64,000 nt of DNA from Macrolepiota albuminosa (taxonomy: Eukaryota > Basidiomycota > Agaricomycetes > Agaricales > Agaricaceae). Both the position numbers and the translations under genes were made by a program. Location of the stretch: the NCBI GenBank assembly GCA_027475525.1, contig JAMWFC010000058.1, positions 124,001 to 188,000 on the forward strand, given 5' to 3'. Each line of letters opens with the position of its first letter. The first letter of the stretch is position 1. The notes below the pieces were generated by a model, which made no database searches, was not told where the DNA came from, and saw only the letters and a list, made by a program, of their open reading frames with translations. Shown piece after piece: positions 31,815-42,148 of the stretch.

Positions 31815-34800
31815 CTAATCATTTTCTTCTTCTTCAACTAGGGTCGGCAAGTCATCATCGTCCAATAATTCGGTTTCTTCAAGTTCCCTAAGCTTGGCGG
31901 TGTCGATATCTAGCGCTTCAAGCGGCAAGTCAATGTGTTCTCTAGCGAGGTATGGCAATAGGCGAAAAGCGGCAACAGGTCGATGCAGTACTGAACCATC
32001 TAATTCACAGAGCACGTAAGCGCCTCCACGGTTACGGGAGATAACTACCAAAGGTCCTAGATAGCGAGGGCGCATTTTCTTGTTGTATGAGGTTTCAATT
32101 TTGGAGTTGCGCATAAGCACTAGCGCTCCTCTCGGGAAGTTGTAATCTTTGATAGTGGCGCTATGCTCGGTCTCGAATCGTAATGCTGCTTGGCGACGTG
32201 CGCTAAAGACTACCTCGTGGAGTCGCTCTAAATCTTCCTTCCTTCGTTGGAGATCAATGGCTCGTCTGGCGATCAGGTCGGTAGTCGCCAAGATACTGTT
32301 GGGTGCTGGTTGAAGGTAGGTCGCTTCTATGATGTCGGCAGGGAGTAAAGGATGGGTGCCAGTAGCCACGTAATAGGGAGAGCAACCCATGCGCTTACGA
32401 ATAGTAACTCTTTCTGACCAAAATACTGAGTATGTCGCTTCACTCCAACGAGACTCGTCGCCATCGACTGCCTTGAAGAGCGCTTGCCGAACGTCAAAGT
32501 GTGGTCTCTCTACCAGGCCATTGGCACGTTTGTTGTAGCCAGATACTCGAATGTGGTGGATGTTGTATTTCTTGGCGAGGTATGTTAGCGCTTTGATGAT
32601 GGGCGCACCGTTATCCGTGACGATTTCTCTTAGCGCTCCCCAACGGCAGATGACGTCCTCAAATAGCCACTTGGCGACCGCGTCGGTATTTTCTCTCTGA
32701 AGCATTCGAAATTCAGGCCAGTGGATTAGCGAGCAACGACCTTGAATGATGTACTTGTAACGACCAGATTTGGGCATGTGCATGGTATCGACGTAAATTT
32801 TGCTGAAGAGGGGAGCTGGCGTTGCAACGGTTGGCGGAATGAGCACTTGGCGCGTTTGTTGGATTTGGCAGAGGTGGCAAGTCCTGATGTACCAGGCGAT
32901 GTCGGCGCTAGCGTGTGGCCACCAGAATCGTTCTAGCAGAGAAGCTCGGGTAGCGTACAGACCTCTATGACCTAGCTCGTCATGCATAGCACGCAAGACT
33001 CGTAAGCGACCTTCTGGCTTGATGATCAGCTTGTGAGCGCCATCTCGATTTCGTCGCCAAAGTCTGTTGTCGGTAAAGAAGAAATGGGTAGCATATCGGA
33101 TAAAGGTCGCGTATTGTTCGTCGGTAAGGCTCGCGGGTCGCTTAAGGTCTTGTAGCCATTGTTCAACGATTAACAAGCGGCTGTCTTCTGCCTTTGCTTT
33201 GGCGGATCGGGGGACGGCATCGTAGGTCAGGTTTCTGCTGTCTTCTCTTAGCGGATGAGGTTCCTGTACGATTTTTACGGGAGGCAAGTCTTGACTGTGG
33301 ATGCTTGCCGTGTAGAACGTGAGGGGTGCGCTAAAGATCTCAGGGCGGTAAGGGACGATGGGATGTAAAAAGATGCTGGTAGGCTGTTGCCGTCGTAGTA
33401 GGGGGATTGGCTGTTGAATGAGGTGCACGAAACCATGTAGTCGGTCGATCCAGTCCTCGAAATCGCTATCAGCCTGTGGGTCCACTGCCGGGTCGCCAGG
33501 CTGTCGTGGTCGCCTAGAGAGTCCATCTGGTCCGTGGAAAGAGCTCTTGACGTGTACCAACTCAAAGTGAAACATGAGGATGGCGACTACCCACCGGTTC
33601 ATGCTAGCGGATGGCTGGATATCGGGATTCTGCAGCATGCCCTTGATGTACCTAGCGTCGACTTCAACAATAAGGTTCCGTACGCCAATCAAATACATCT
33701 TTAGCGACCGGAAGGCTTTGAAGAGTCCATAGAGCTCTAGCTTAGGCTGGCTGTAGCGAGACTCTCTGTCGTTTAGCGTGATAGACCCAAAGCGGTTGTA
33801 GCGTCGCTGTTTCCGATTGTCGCTAAGGCATTGGCACAAGAAGTAGCCAACGGCAATGTACGAGGTGTCCACCGCCAAGATAACAGGGTCGGCAGAGGTA
33901 TAATCGATGGGGACTAGGGGCTTGGCGTCTTGTAAGGCTTTTACTAAGTCGCGTTGGGCAGTGACCTGGTCTGGCCCAAATTCGAAGGGCTCGTTAGCGC
34001 GGGTGAGTCGGTTAAGAGCATGTGCGCGATGGGCAAAGTTTTTGACGAATATCCTAAGAACGCCAACGGTACCAAGAAAGGCGCGAACTTCAGATAAGTC
34101 GCGGCAAGGGCCCCAGCGCTCTAGGAGTGCTAAGCGAGACTCGTCGGGAACGCGACCGTCGGGAGTGCAGATGTGACCAAGTATTTTGAACCTTGGCGCG
34201 CAAAGGAGGAGTTTGTGACCGCTAAACGTACCACCGCTATACTTCATGCGTTGGAGGACTCGATTGAGCAGCAGGAAAAATTCCCATAGCGCTAAGCAAA
34301 TATTGGGGTTCTCGGGATGGGTCGCCGGTAAGCCGTTTACGAGTCGCCAGTCTTTGGGGCCTTTGACGCCAACGTCATCGATGAAGCTAAGAACGTTATG
34401 CGGTATCTCGGGTTGGAGGATGAAAGTGATGTCGTCGTGGAATATAGGGACTGAGTTTGTCCAGCCCATCGGTAAGGTGACTAGGCGCAAGGCGCCAAAC
34501 GGAGTTTGAAAGGTGGTGAGGTCACGGGAAGAGGGGTGTATTAAGCGTTCATCGTAGCCAACGTAGAGATCAAGGGTGGCGCCACAGATACGCCCGGCAA
34601 AGGACTCGGCAACGTGATCAGGGAAAGGCGGTACGCCAGAGTGTCGTATGGTTACTCTATTCAGCGGCTCAAGACTGTGGACTATGCGTAGATTGCCGTT
34701 CTTCTTGAGGACGCAGAACCAACGGGAGCGGTAAGAACTATTGGAGGGCTCGTAGACGCCAGCCTGTATCTTGGTCCTAATGATTTGGCAGACCTCGGCT

Positions 34801-35606
34801 TCAATTCCAGGCGGTAACGGTCGGTTGTGCTCAGTCCACGGTACGTGAGGAATGGTCGGGATGACGACTGGCGGGAAGAAATCCGTACGTAGGCTGCCGC
34901 GTTCTGAGTCCTCCCAAGCAAAGGCTTTATCCTGCTTAGCGACGAGATCGGTAAGGACATTCAACTCATCTTTGGTCAAAAATCCTGTGTCGTGCTCCTT
35001 GGCGAACTGCTGCTGGCGCTCCGTGGTAAAACGTCCTGTGGGCTGAAAAGGTGGCGGATTCGGTGATAAGGTCGGTATGTCGGCAAGAGGGTCGCCAATG
35101 ATCTGGCGCTCGATTCTGAAAGTCTCGGGAGAGTGCGTAGCGACGGGTTTTGTTTTAAGCGCAACTGGCTTATATTTCTTTTTAACTTGTACCCCTTTCC
35201 TTTTGGGAGCGTTAGCCTGGTTATAAACAGAGGTGGAAAGGGGAACTGTAGCCTGAGGAGCGGCAAGTCCAAGAACGGCAGGGGACGAGGCTCCGGGAAG
35301 AGTGGTGAGATAAGTATCGGTAGACGCTATATTTTGAAAAGATTCGGAAGCGGTAAGGTACAAGTAGGCAAGAGAGGAGTCGGCAATATTTTGATTTTTC
35401 TGGGAAATCTCTGCGTCGGTAGCGGGTAAAGTAGTTAAAACGTCTTGGTCAAGAAAAGCAGTAGACATAACAGTTACAAGACCAGTTGAATGGTCATATT
35501 CCAGCGTTAGCGCTACATCTCCGTGATCGTCGCCAATCACCTCCTCGATGGTCTGTGAAAACACCGATGGGGAGGCTCGTTGGCGTGCTGGTCGGTAAAC
35601 TCCGGG
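31815..35606 (-). CDS. pol: E3 pol: RT, RNase H, integrase, about 1250 residues
   Basis: The frame opens at about 35606 within the gag-protease end and has no usable ATG upstream, so it is presumably made by a -1 frameshift from gag-protease. From the VFSQTIEEVIG start, domains in order are: a linker (1-190); RT (about 190-520) with catalytic LSFIDDVGVKG; RNase H (about 555-690) with ILAVDTSYIAVGYFLCQCLS and SSFHGPDGLSRRP; integrase zinc domain (HDELGHRG...CHLCQIQQ, about 860-905); and the integrase core with YVDTMHMPKSG, IVTDNGAP and NGLVERPHFDV giving D, D, E. A GPY/F-like module (RPRYLGPLVVISRNRGGAYV) follows, then an acidic tail. No chromodomain is visible. No internal stops occur, so the enzyme may be active. 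Confidence 0.92.
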   Translation of the reverse strand, partial: PGVYRPARQRASPSVFSQTIEEVIGDDHGDVALTLEYDHSTGLVTVMSTAFLDQDVLTTLPATDAEISQKNQNIADSSLAYLYLTASESFQNIASTDTYLTTLPGASSPAVLGLAAPQATVPLSTSVYNQANAPKRKGVQVKKKYKPVALKTKPVATHSPETFRIERQIIGDPLADIPTLSPNPPPFQPTGRFTTERQQQFAKEHDTGFLTKDELNVLTDLVAKQDKAFAWEDSERGSLRTDFFPPVVIPTIPHVPWTEHNRPLPPGIEAEVCQIIRTKIQAGVYEPSNSSYRSRWFCVLKKNGNLRIVHSLEPLNRVTIRHSGVPPFPDHVAESFAGRICGATLDLYVGYDERLIHPSSRDLTTFQTPFGALRLVTLPMGWTNSVPIFHDDITFILQPEIPHNVLSFIDDVGVKGPKDWRLVNGLPATHPENPNICLALWEFFLLLNRVLQRMKYSGGTFSGHKLLLCAPRFKILGHICTPDGRVPDESRLALLERWGPCRDLSEVRAFLGTVGVLRIFVKNFAHRAHALNRLTRANEPFEFGPDQVTAQRDLVKALQDAKPLVPIDYTSADPVILAVDTSYIAVGYFLCQCLSDNRKQRRYNRFGSITLNDRESRYSQPKLELYGLFKAFRSLKMYLIGVRNLIVEVDARYIKGMLQNPDIQPSASMNRWVVAILMFHFELVHVKSSFHGPDGLSRRPRQPGDPAVDPQADSDFEDWIDRLHGFVHLIQQPIPLLRRQQPTSIFLHPIVPYRPEIFSAPLTFYTASIHSQDLPPVKIVQEPHPLREDSRNLTYDAVPRSAKAKAEDSRLLIVEQWLQDLKRPASLTDEQYATFIRYATHFFFTDNRLWRRNRDGAHKLIIKPEGRLRVLRAMHDELGHRGLYATRASLLERFWWPHASADIAWYIRTCHLCQIQQTRQVLIPPTVATPAPLFSKIYVDTMHMPKSGRYKYIIQGRCSLIHWPEFRMLQRENTDAVAKWLFEDVICRWGALREIVTDNGAPIIKALTYLAKKYNIHHIRVSGYNKRANGLVERPHFDVRQALFKAVDGDESRWSEATYSVFWSERVTIRKRMGCSPYYVATGTHPLLPADIIEATYLQPAPNSILATTDLIARRAIDLQRRKEDLERLHEVVFSARRQAALRFETEHSATIKDYNFPRGALVLMRNSKIETSYNKKMRPRYLGPLVVISRNRGGAYVLCELDGSVLHRPVAAFRLLPYLAREHIDLPLEALDIDTAKLRELEETELLDDDDLPTLVEEEEND

Positions 35607-37926
35607 GGCTTAGCGCGGGCGCCTTTTCGTTGTCCCCTAGGGAACGTTGGCACCGTTCGTCGGATTCCGGAATTGGGGTCGCTAATTGTGAGGGTCGTTT
35701 CCTCGTCGGTAACTGTTTTGACGACTGATCGCGCCAAGACGTCGAAAGGTCTGCCGAGTAGTAAGTCGTAAGCCGGGGAACGTAAAATGTGGATTTGAAG
35801 ATAAAACGTAATGTCGCCAAGGGTGCACGGCACATTCTTGGCGAGGCCGAGGGATCTGTCCACGGTACCGTTAGCGCTCTGCATGTTTAGTATAACCGTA
35901 GGGTCGTAAATGAGGCCTAGATCGTTAGCGACTTCTGCTGCCATAGAAATAATCTGAGACCCGCTATCATAACCGTAGGGTCGTAAATGAGGCCTAGATC
36001 GTTAGCGACTTCTGCTGCCATAGAAATAATCTGAGACCCGCTATCCATGATTGCCTCTACTTCGTGCTTGTTGTCTACGGTTAGCGCTACCGAGCGGATA
36101 GCGTGCGATTCTTGAGCGACGGTAAGGATTGCTGGGTCTTCTTCATGGTCTACCGACCTAAGGTAGGTCTCCACTGGATCCACAGAGGTGGCGTTAGCGA
36201 TGGTGTCGGCAGGAGATTCTTCAGCGTCCAGCGAGTCGACGGTAACAGAAAAACCAGGGAGCGCATCGTCGAGTTCATCAACCTCGGCAACAGCTGTCGC
36301 CAAGGGTCGTCGGGGAGTGACTGCCGTCTTGACCTGGTTGCGGACGTCGGGAGCAATACTACAAAGTTCTTCTACTGACAAGGTGACGTGGGTTTTCATG
36401 ATGCGGTTAAAAACGTGGTTCGATTTTTTGATGTCAAAAATTGGCGCAGTAGGTCGGTAGCCACCCTCAGGACGTTTCTCGGGAGCGGCAAAGTTTCGTT
36501 GTGCGGGAGCGTGATAACGGTCGGGAATCCCTGAATAAGGATGGAGAGGCGGCAAAGGCGGTTCGGGAGCGGTAGCGGACGACGATGGTTCTGGAGCAGT
36601 ATCAGGGGTAGTGGCAGGAGGTGCGGCAGGAGCAGGTGTTGGTAACTTGCTAGCGGGAGGCATTGGCTTGTATCCTTTAAGAGGTTGTTTAGGCTGCTTA
36701 ACTTCAACCCCATCAAACACCTGATTCTTAAGCGAATCCAGCTCCTGTTGGAGCTTGGCGATACGTTCTTCCCGCGAGAAAGTAGGATGGTCGCCAACGC
36801 TGTCGAAGTGTAGGACCTCGTGAATCATCTGCTGTTGGGTCGCCTGTTCGGGGTCGGGGTTGGCGTTGCCAGATAGCGTGCCGGTAACGATTTGTCCTGG
36901 ATTGCGCCTATGCCATTCATCAACTCGCTCCTGGAAGGACTTCTTGTCTGGGTAGTTGGGAATGATGGCGCCAGTAGTGAGAACTATCTTGCCGTCGATA
37001 GCCCGTCGAATTCTACCTTGCCGAATGTAATTCTCGAGGGTAGCGCAGCGTCCTCTAGTCATGGTGTGGCCAATTTCCCCACAGAAGTGGCAAGGGCCAG
37101 GTGCGGGTACGTTAGCGGGTCGGTTAGCAGTCAGGTTGGTGGTAATCATGGTTTCGATGCGTGTCATAGCGGAAGCAACAGCCGCGGTAATAGCAGCATT
37201 GAGCTCCTCCTTCTTAACGAAGTCGGCAGCGGGAGGTGGGATGGGAATAATACCGTTAGTTCGCTCAGGGGGTGGGCTCGTCCTAGCGCGCTGCAGTCCA
37301 ACGCCAGTGTCCGTTCCCTTGAGAACCCATTTACCGGCTTCAAAGACGTCGGCAACGTTATAGGGCTCGTCTGGGTGATGGGCCTGATGAACTATCTCTA
37401 GGCGACGAGCAATACGAGTCCAAAGCGAAGTCGGGATGCCTTGTTGGAATAGGCGACGCTCCTCGTTAATATAGAGCTTGCCGTTCTGCAGAAGCCACCT
37501 AGCGATTTTCTGGAACTCGCGGTAATACGTAGAGAATGCGCCAAGCGACGATGTGCCACTGTCGAAGGATTCCTGAACTAGTTTCTGGAGCTCGTTTACC
37601 GTGTATCGGGTAGCCTCCTCGGCGCCAGGGTACAGCTGGATTACTGCCGTCTTCCAGTCCTCATACGAAGCGCCTTGGGCTGGAGCTGGCGGGGCGGCAG
37701 GAACAAAGGCGGCAAACTCGGTAAGACCTGTCCACGTCTCTGCCGTGTCATATGATACGTATCTTGCCGCGTACTCCTTCATCTGCGTGTGGTCGGTAAT
37801 GTTACAATCCCTGAATAAATACTCCAACTCCTTAAAATACTGGGAGAGCTCCCGTGGCTTGGTCTCGTCCCATTTCGGTGCCGAGAAGTGGTTGCGTGGC
37901 GGCATGCGTTGGACTTGTTGTTCCAT
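35537..37926 (-). CDS. gag: E3 gag-protease, intact apart from a 77-base duplication
   Basis: The first ATG is at 37926 (MEQQVQRMPPRNHF). Including the 77-base duplication the span is 2390 bases. Removing it leaves 2313 bases, exactly 771 codons, with the frame restored. Capsid is at residues 1-235, zinc knuckle CHFCGEIGHTMTRGRC near 279-294, then coil, proline/alanine linker, a conserved block IFDIKKSNHVFNRIMKTHVT, and retropepsin with IMDSGSQIISMAAEVAND and LLLGRPFDVLARSV. The frame is also open upstream of the ATG as far as the primer site, without another ATG. Products would form the capsid particle and process the polyprotein. Confidence 0.92.
35892..36045. repeat. Exact 77-base tandem duplication (35892-35968 / 35969-36045)
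   Basis: It sits in the E3 protease and is the only thing breaking the E3 gag-protease frame. E1 and E2 have one copy here. Confidence 0.92.
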
Positions 37927-38289
37927 GGCGACGGTGGTAACGAGTTCGGTTAGCGGTAGTGGGGAAGGAGTTCTAGGTATTGGCGACGGGGTAAGAGAAA
38001 TGGCGAATTGAGAAAGTGGTGTTAGAGGAGTGATGGGAGTAACTGATTGCGGCAAAGTAAAGGGCGACGCTAAGGGGTCGTCGGCACTATAATCGAGGGA
38101 ATGCGGGAAGAGATCAGGAAAAGCGTCTACAGTGGCGTTCTGTAGTTCCTGGGCTAGAGAGAGACCCGGTAAGGCACCAGGTGGTTGTGGAGTTGATGGG
38201 TGGGAAGGAGCTATGCCTTCTGCCGACTGGTTTAGCAGGCGGCGCCTACGCTGGAGACGGGTTTCTGGCGGAATTCTGCCCTAGAGATC

Positions 38290-38306
38290 CCTTGCGGTGG
38301 GCTCCA
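38290..38306 (-). promoter_or_regulatory. E3 primer-binding site
   Basis: On the minus strand TGGAGCCCACCGCAAGG lies three bases after the 5' LTR end, as in E1 and E2. Confidence 0.7.
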
Positions 38307-38748
38307 ATTTGATGACGCCCAAAGTTTTGGTCAGCAACAAATGTAACTTTAGTGTTACCGGACCAAGAGCTTGCGTTGGGCGCGCTAAAAGTAATATGAG
38401 GAGTCCCGGGCAGGTCCCAGAGAACGCGCCTAAGAAAATGAGAAAAGTCGGTAACGGGGTCGGCAAGTGTCAAGCGCTAAGGTAAAGCGCCTAAGGAAAT
38501 GCGGTAAGTGAAGACGGCAAGGGTGAGCGGCAAGAGCACGATAAGCTTAGCGAAGTTCTAAGCGTTGATAATGCCTGCCGTAGTTGCAAGGCGCGAGTAT
38601 GTCGAGTGTTGGCGAGCGTCTGCAACTGCCGATGAGTTTGACGTTGCCGACCGTAGCGTAAATGAGCTCTTGAGCGTAAGGGAGACTGAAGTAAAGGGGG
38701 AAACTCGGGTCTATTCGTCTGATGTCCTATGTACAAGTCGGTAAGTAC

Positions 38749-38755
38749 TTTTATA
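38749..38755 (-). promoter_or_regulatory. TATA box in E3 5' LTR
   Basis: TATAAAA on the minus strand occurs just upstream of the conserved GTACTTACCGACTTGTACAT block. Confidence 0.6.
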
Positions 38756-38798
38756 CTACAATGAGTTCGCCGTCGCCAGTGGCTAATGACGCCAGAGT

Positions 38799-38952
38799 GC
38801 GGTAAACTGGAAAATTTCAAAGAGGTAGCTCCAACGGTTTCAGATCCCTACCGTCCATTCAAGAGCCTTAGCGACGCGGTAAACTGGAAAATTTCAAAGA
38901 GGTAGCTCCAACGGTTTCAGATCCCTACCGTCCATTCAAGAGCCTTAGCGAC
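38799..38952. repeat. Exact 77-base tandem duplication in E3 5' LTR (38799-38875 / 38876-38952)
   Basis: The 3' LTR of the same element has one copy. This argues for an assembly origin or a change after insertion. Confidence 0.9.
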
Positions 38953-39335
38953 GTCAGGCGACAGATCGCGAAGCTAAACCATCACTCCATCACCCTTCTG
39001 TCTGTCAGAACACCTAAGCGACGTTGGGCGCCAAATCGAGACGGTAAGCGGTGTCAGACGCCAAGGTCAAACGCCAAGCTGTCCATCAGTTTTTGATAGA
39101 TCATCAGGCTTCTCGCTAAGCGCTGTCGTCAGTGACTGATGCCATCTGTCAGTTGTCATTCTGTCTGCCGATCGGCACTATCACTGATTGGATCTGCTTG
39201 TTGCCGTGCGCGGCCGTCAGAAATGGCTTAAAATAGGTAGAACGCGTGCGCTAAGTTCGGAACGAGTGCGGCAAGGTTTCCGGAGCCGGTGCCGAGCCTG
39301 CCGTTGATGCGCCTAACCTGTATAGGGTCCTATCA

Positions 39336-39489
39336 CCAGACCAGGTCACTGCACAACGAGATTTAGTAAAAGCCCTACAAGACGCCAAACCCCTAGTTCC
39401 CATCGACTATAGCCAGACCAGGTCACTGCACAACGAGATTTAGTAAAAGCCCTACAAGACGCCAAACCCCTAGTTCCCATCGACTATAG
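39336..39489. repeat. Exact 77-base tandem duplication (39336-39412 / 39413-39489)
   Basis: The first copy begins at the first base after the E3 LTR, on the CCAG target duplication. Confidence 0.92.
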
Positions 39490-40879
39490 CTCTGCTGATC
39501 CTGTTATCTTGGCGGTGGATACCTCGTACATTGCCGTTGGCTACTTCTTGTGCCAGTGCCTTAGCGACAATCGGAAACAGCGACGCTACAACCGCTTTGG
39601 GTCTATCACGCTAAACGACAGAGAATCTCGCTACAGCCAGCCTAAGCTAGAGCTCTATGGACTCTTCAAAGCCTTCCGGTCGCTAAAGATGTATTTGATT
39701 GGCGTGCGAAACCTTATCGTTGAAGTCGACGCTAGGTACATTAAAGGCATGCTGCAGAATCCCGACATCCAGCCATCCGCTAGCATGAACCGTTGGGTAG
39801 TCGCTATCCTCATGTTTCACTTTGAGTTGGTACACGTCAAGAGCTCTTTCCACGGACCAGATGGACTCTCTAGGCGACCACGGCAGCCTGGCGACCCGGC
39901 AGTGGATCCACAGGCTGATAGCGATTTCGAGGACTGGATCGACCGACTACATGGTTTTGTGCACCTTATACAACAGCCTATCCCCCTACTACGATGGCAA
40001 CAGCCTACCAGCATATTTTTACATCCCATTATCCCTTACCGCCCCGAGATCTTTAGCGCACCTCTCACATTCTACACGGCAAGCATTTTCGGTCTAAACG
40101 CACTACCAGTCAAAATTGTACAAGAACCCCATCCACTAAGAGAAGACAGCAAAAACCTGACCTACGATGCCATTCCCCGATCCGCCAAGGCAAAGGCAGA
40201 AGACAGTCGCCTGTTAATAGTCGAACAATGGATACAAGACCTTAAACAACCCCCAGACCTTACCGACGAACAATACGCGACCTTTATCTGATATGCTACC
40301 CGTTTCTTCTTTACCGACAACCGGCTTTGGCGACGAAATCGAGATGGCGCTCACAAGCTGATCATCAAGCCAGAAAGTCGCTTACAAGTCCTACGTGCCA
40401 TGCATGATAAGCTAGGACATAGAGGCCTGTACGCTACTCGAGCTTCTCTGTTAGAACGATTCTGGTGGCCACATGCTAGTGCCGACATCGCTTGGTACAT
40501 TAGGACTTGCCACCTCTGCCAAATTCAACAGACACGCCAAGTGCTCATACCGCCAACCGTTGCAACGCCAGCTCCAATCTTCAGCAAAATTTACGTCGAC
40601 ACCATGCATATGCCCAAGTCTGGTTGCTACAAGTACATCATTCAAGGTCGTTGCTCGCTAATCCACTGGCCTGAATTTCGAATGCTTCAGAGAGAAAATA
40701 CCGACGCGGTCGCCAAGTGGCTATTTGAGGACGTCATTTGTCGTTGGGGAGCGCTAAGAGAAATCGTCACGGATAATGGTGCACCAATTATCAAAGCGCT
40801 AACATATCTCGCCAAGAAATACAACATTCAACACATTCAAGTATCTGGCTACAATAAGCGCGCCAATGGCCTTGTAGAG

Positions 40880-41033
40880 AGACCACACTTTGACGTTCGG
40901 CAAGCGCTCTTCAAGGCAGTCAATGGCGACGAGTCTCGTTGGAGTGAAGCGACTTAAGACCACACTTTGACGTTCGGCAAGCGCTCTTCAAGGCAGTCAA
41001 TGGCGACGAGTCTCGTTGGAGTGAAGCGACTTA
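40880..41033. repeat. Exact 77-base tandem duplication (40880-40956 / 40957-41033)
   Basis: It lies in the E2 integrase after the catalytic glutamate and introduces a false TAA. Confidence 0.9.
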
Positions 41034-41217
41034 TTCAGTATTTTGGTCAGAAAGAGTTACCATTCGTAAGCGCATGGGTTGTTCTCCCTATTACGCGGCT
41101 ACTGGCACCCATCCGTTACTCCCTGCCGACATTATAGAAGCGACCTACCTTCAGCCAGCCCCCAACAGTATCTTAGCGACTACCAATCTGATCGCCAGAC
41201 AAGCTATTGATCTCCAG

Positions 41218-41371
41218 CGAAGGAAAGAAGATTTAGAGCGACTCCACAAGGTAGTCTTTAGCGCCCGTCGCCAAGCAGCCCTACGATTCGAAACCGAAGG
41301 AAAGAAGATTTAGAGCGACTCCACAAGGTAGTCTTTAGCGCCCGTCGCCAAGCAGCCCTACGATTCGAAAC
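41218..41371. repeat. Exact 77-base tandem duplication (41218-41294 / 41295-41371)
   Basis: It lies in the E2 integrase C-terminal region and shifts the frame before the GPY/F-like module. Confidence 0.9.
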
Positions 41372-41726
41372 CAAGCATAGCGCAACTATCAAAGATTACA
41401 ACTTCCTGAGAGGAGCGCTAGTGCTTATGCACAACTCTAAAATTGAAACCTCGTACAATAAGAAAATGCGCCCGCGCTATCTTGGACCTTTGGTAGTTAT
41501 CTCTCGTAACCGTGGAGGCGCTTATGTGCTCTGTGAATTAGATGGTTCAGTACTACATCAACCTGTTGCCGCCTTTTGCCTATTGCCATATCTCGCCAGA
41601 GAACACATTGACTTGCCGCTTGAAGCGCTAGATATCGACACCGCCAAGCTGAGAGAACTTGAAGAAACCGAATTATTGGACGATGATGACTTGCCGACTT
41701 TAGTTGAAGAAGAAGAAAACGATTAG

Positions 41727-42148
41727 AAAAGACTATACTGATAAGCTTTCATTTTCTATTACTTACTGTACTTATCTTTCTTGCCGATACTTACTATACT
41801 ATATTCAACAGACAATTTCTTACATAGTCAAGCCGCAGCGCTAGCGTGTCGGCAACGCTTAGCGCATTGCGCAACTCTCGCCAAGGGTTTTTTGCCATGA
41901 TGATTTACTGAGCGTTTCCCTTTTCTCAAAAATTTGTCTAAGTCCCACACCTACTTCTCTTGCTAAAACCTACTTTAGAATTCTTACCGCTTGCTTTCTC
42001 TTTGCTTTAATTTCCTTGCTCTCTGCTGTTGCGCTAACTCAGATTATAAGACTTATCCGTTCACTCTGCAAGGAGTCGGCAAAAACATTTTTATATCATG
42101 ACGGCAAAGAAAATATATATACAGTGGCCACTCTACGCTAAGGTCCGC
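41727..42148. other. E2 spacer between pol and the convergent antisense gene
   Basis: Pyrimidine-rich on the plus strand and matching the E3 spacer in reverse. No coding region is supported. Confidence 0.6.

Larger units (their letters stand above)
28184..39335 (-). mobile_element. Element E3: youngest, near-intact Ty3/gypsy retrotransposon, reverse orientation in E2 pol
   Basis: It is flanked by CCAG (28180-28183 and 39336-39339). The left (3') LTR is 28184-29133 (950 bases). The right (5') LTR is 38310-39335 (1026 bases), and the excess is accounted for by a 77-base duplication. Gag-protease and pol are open apart from that kind of duplication. An antisense gene on the plus strand lies between pol and the 3' LTR. 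The near-identity of the LTRs and lack of nonsense changes mark this as the last insertion in the nest. Confidence 0.95.
38310..39335 (-). repeat. E3 5' LTR
   Basis: It matches the 3' LTR closely. At 1026 bases it is longer by 76, explained by a 77-base duplication at 38799-38952 and a one-base difference elsewhere. Confidence 0.93.
39336..41726 (+). pseudogene. pol: E2 pol, second part: RNase H and integrase
   Basis: It continues E2 pol from the E3 insertion. RNase H (ILAVDTSYIAVGYFLCQCLS) starts at about 39505. A CGA-to-TGA stop is at 40289-40291 and the integrase zinc domain at about 40400-40545. The core has YVDTMHMPKSG, IVTDNGAP and NGLVERPHFDV at 40590-40910. The GPY/F-like module (RPRYLGPLVVISRNRGGAYV) is at about 41470-41530 and the acidic tail ends at 41726. 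Three 77-base duplications (39336, 40880, 41218) create apparent frameshifts. Discounting them, only the TGA remains in this half. Confidence 0.88.

Noticed and set aside
36892..38011. Plus-strand frames opposite E3 gag
   Set aside because: They mirror the gag reading frame; GC-rich third positions produce them in every copy. No start, intron or motif supports a gene.
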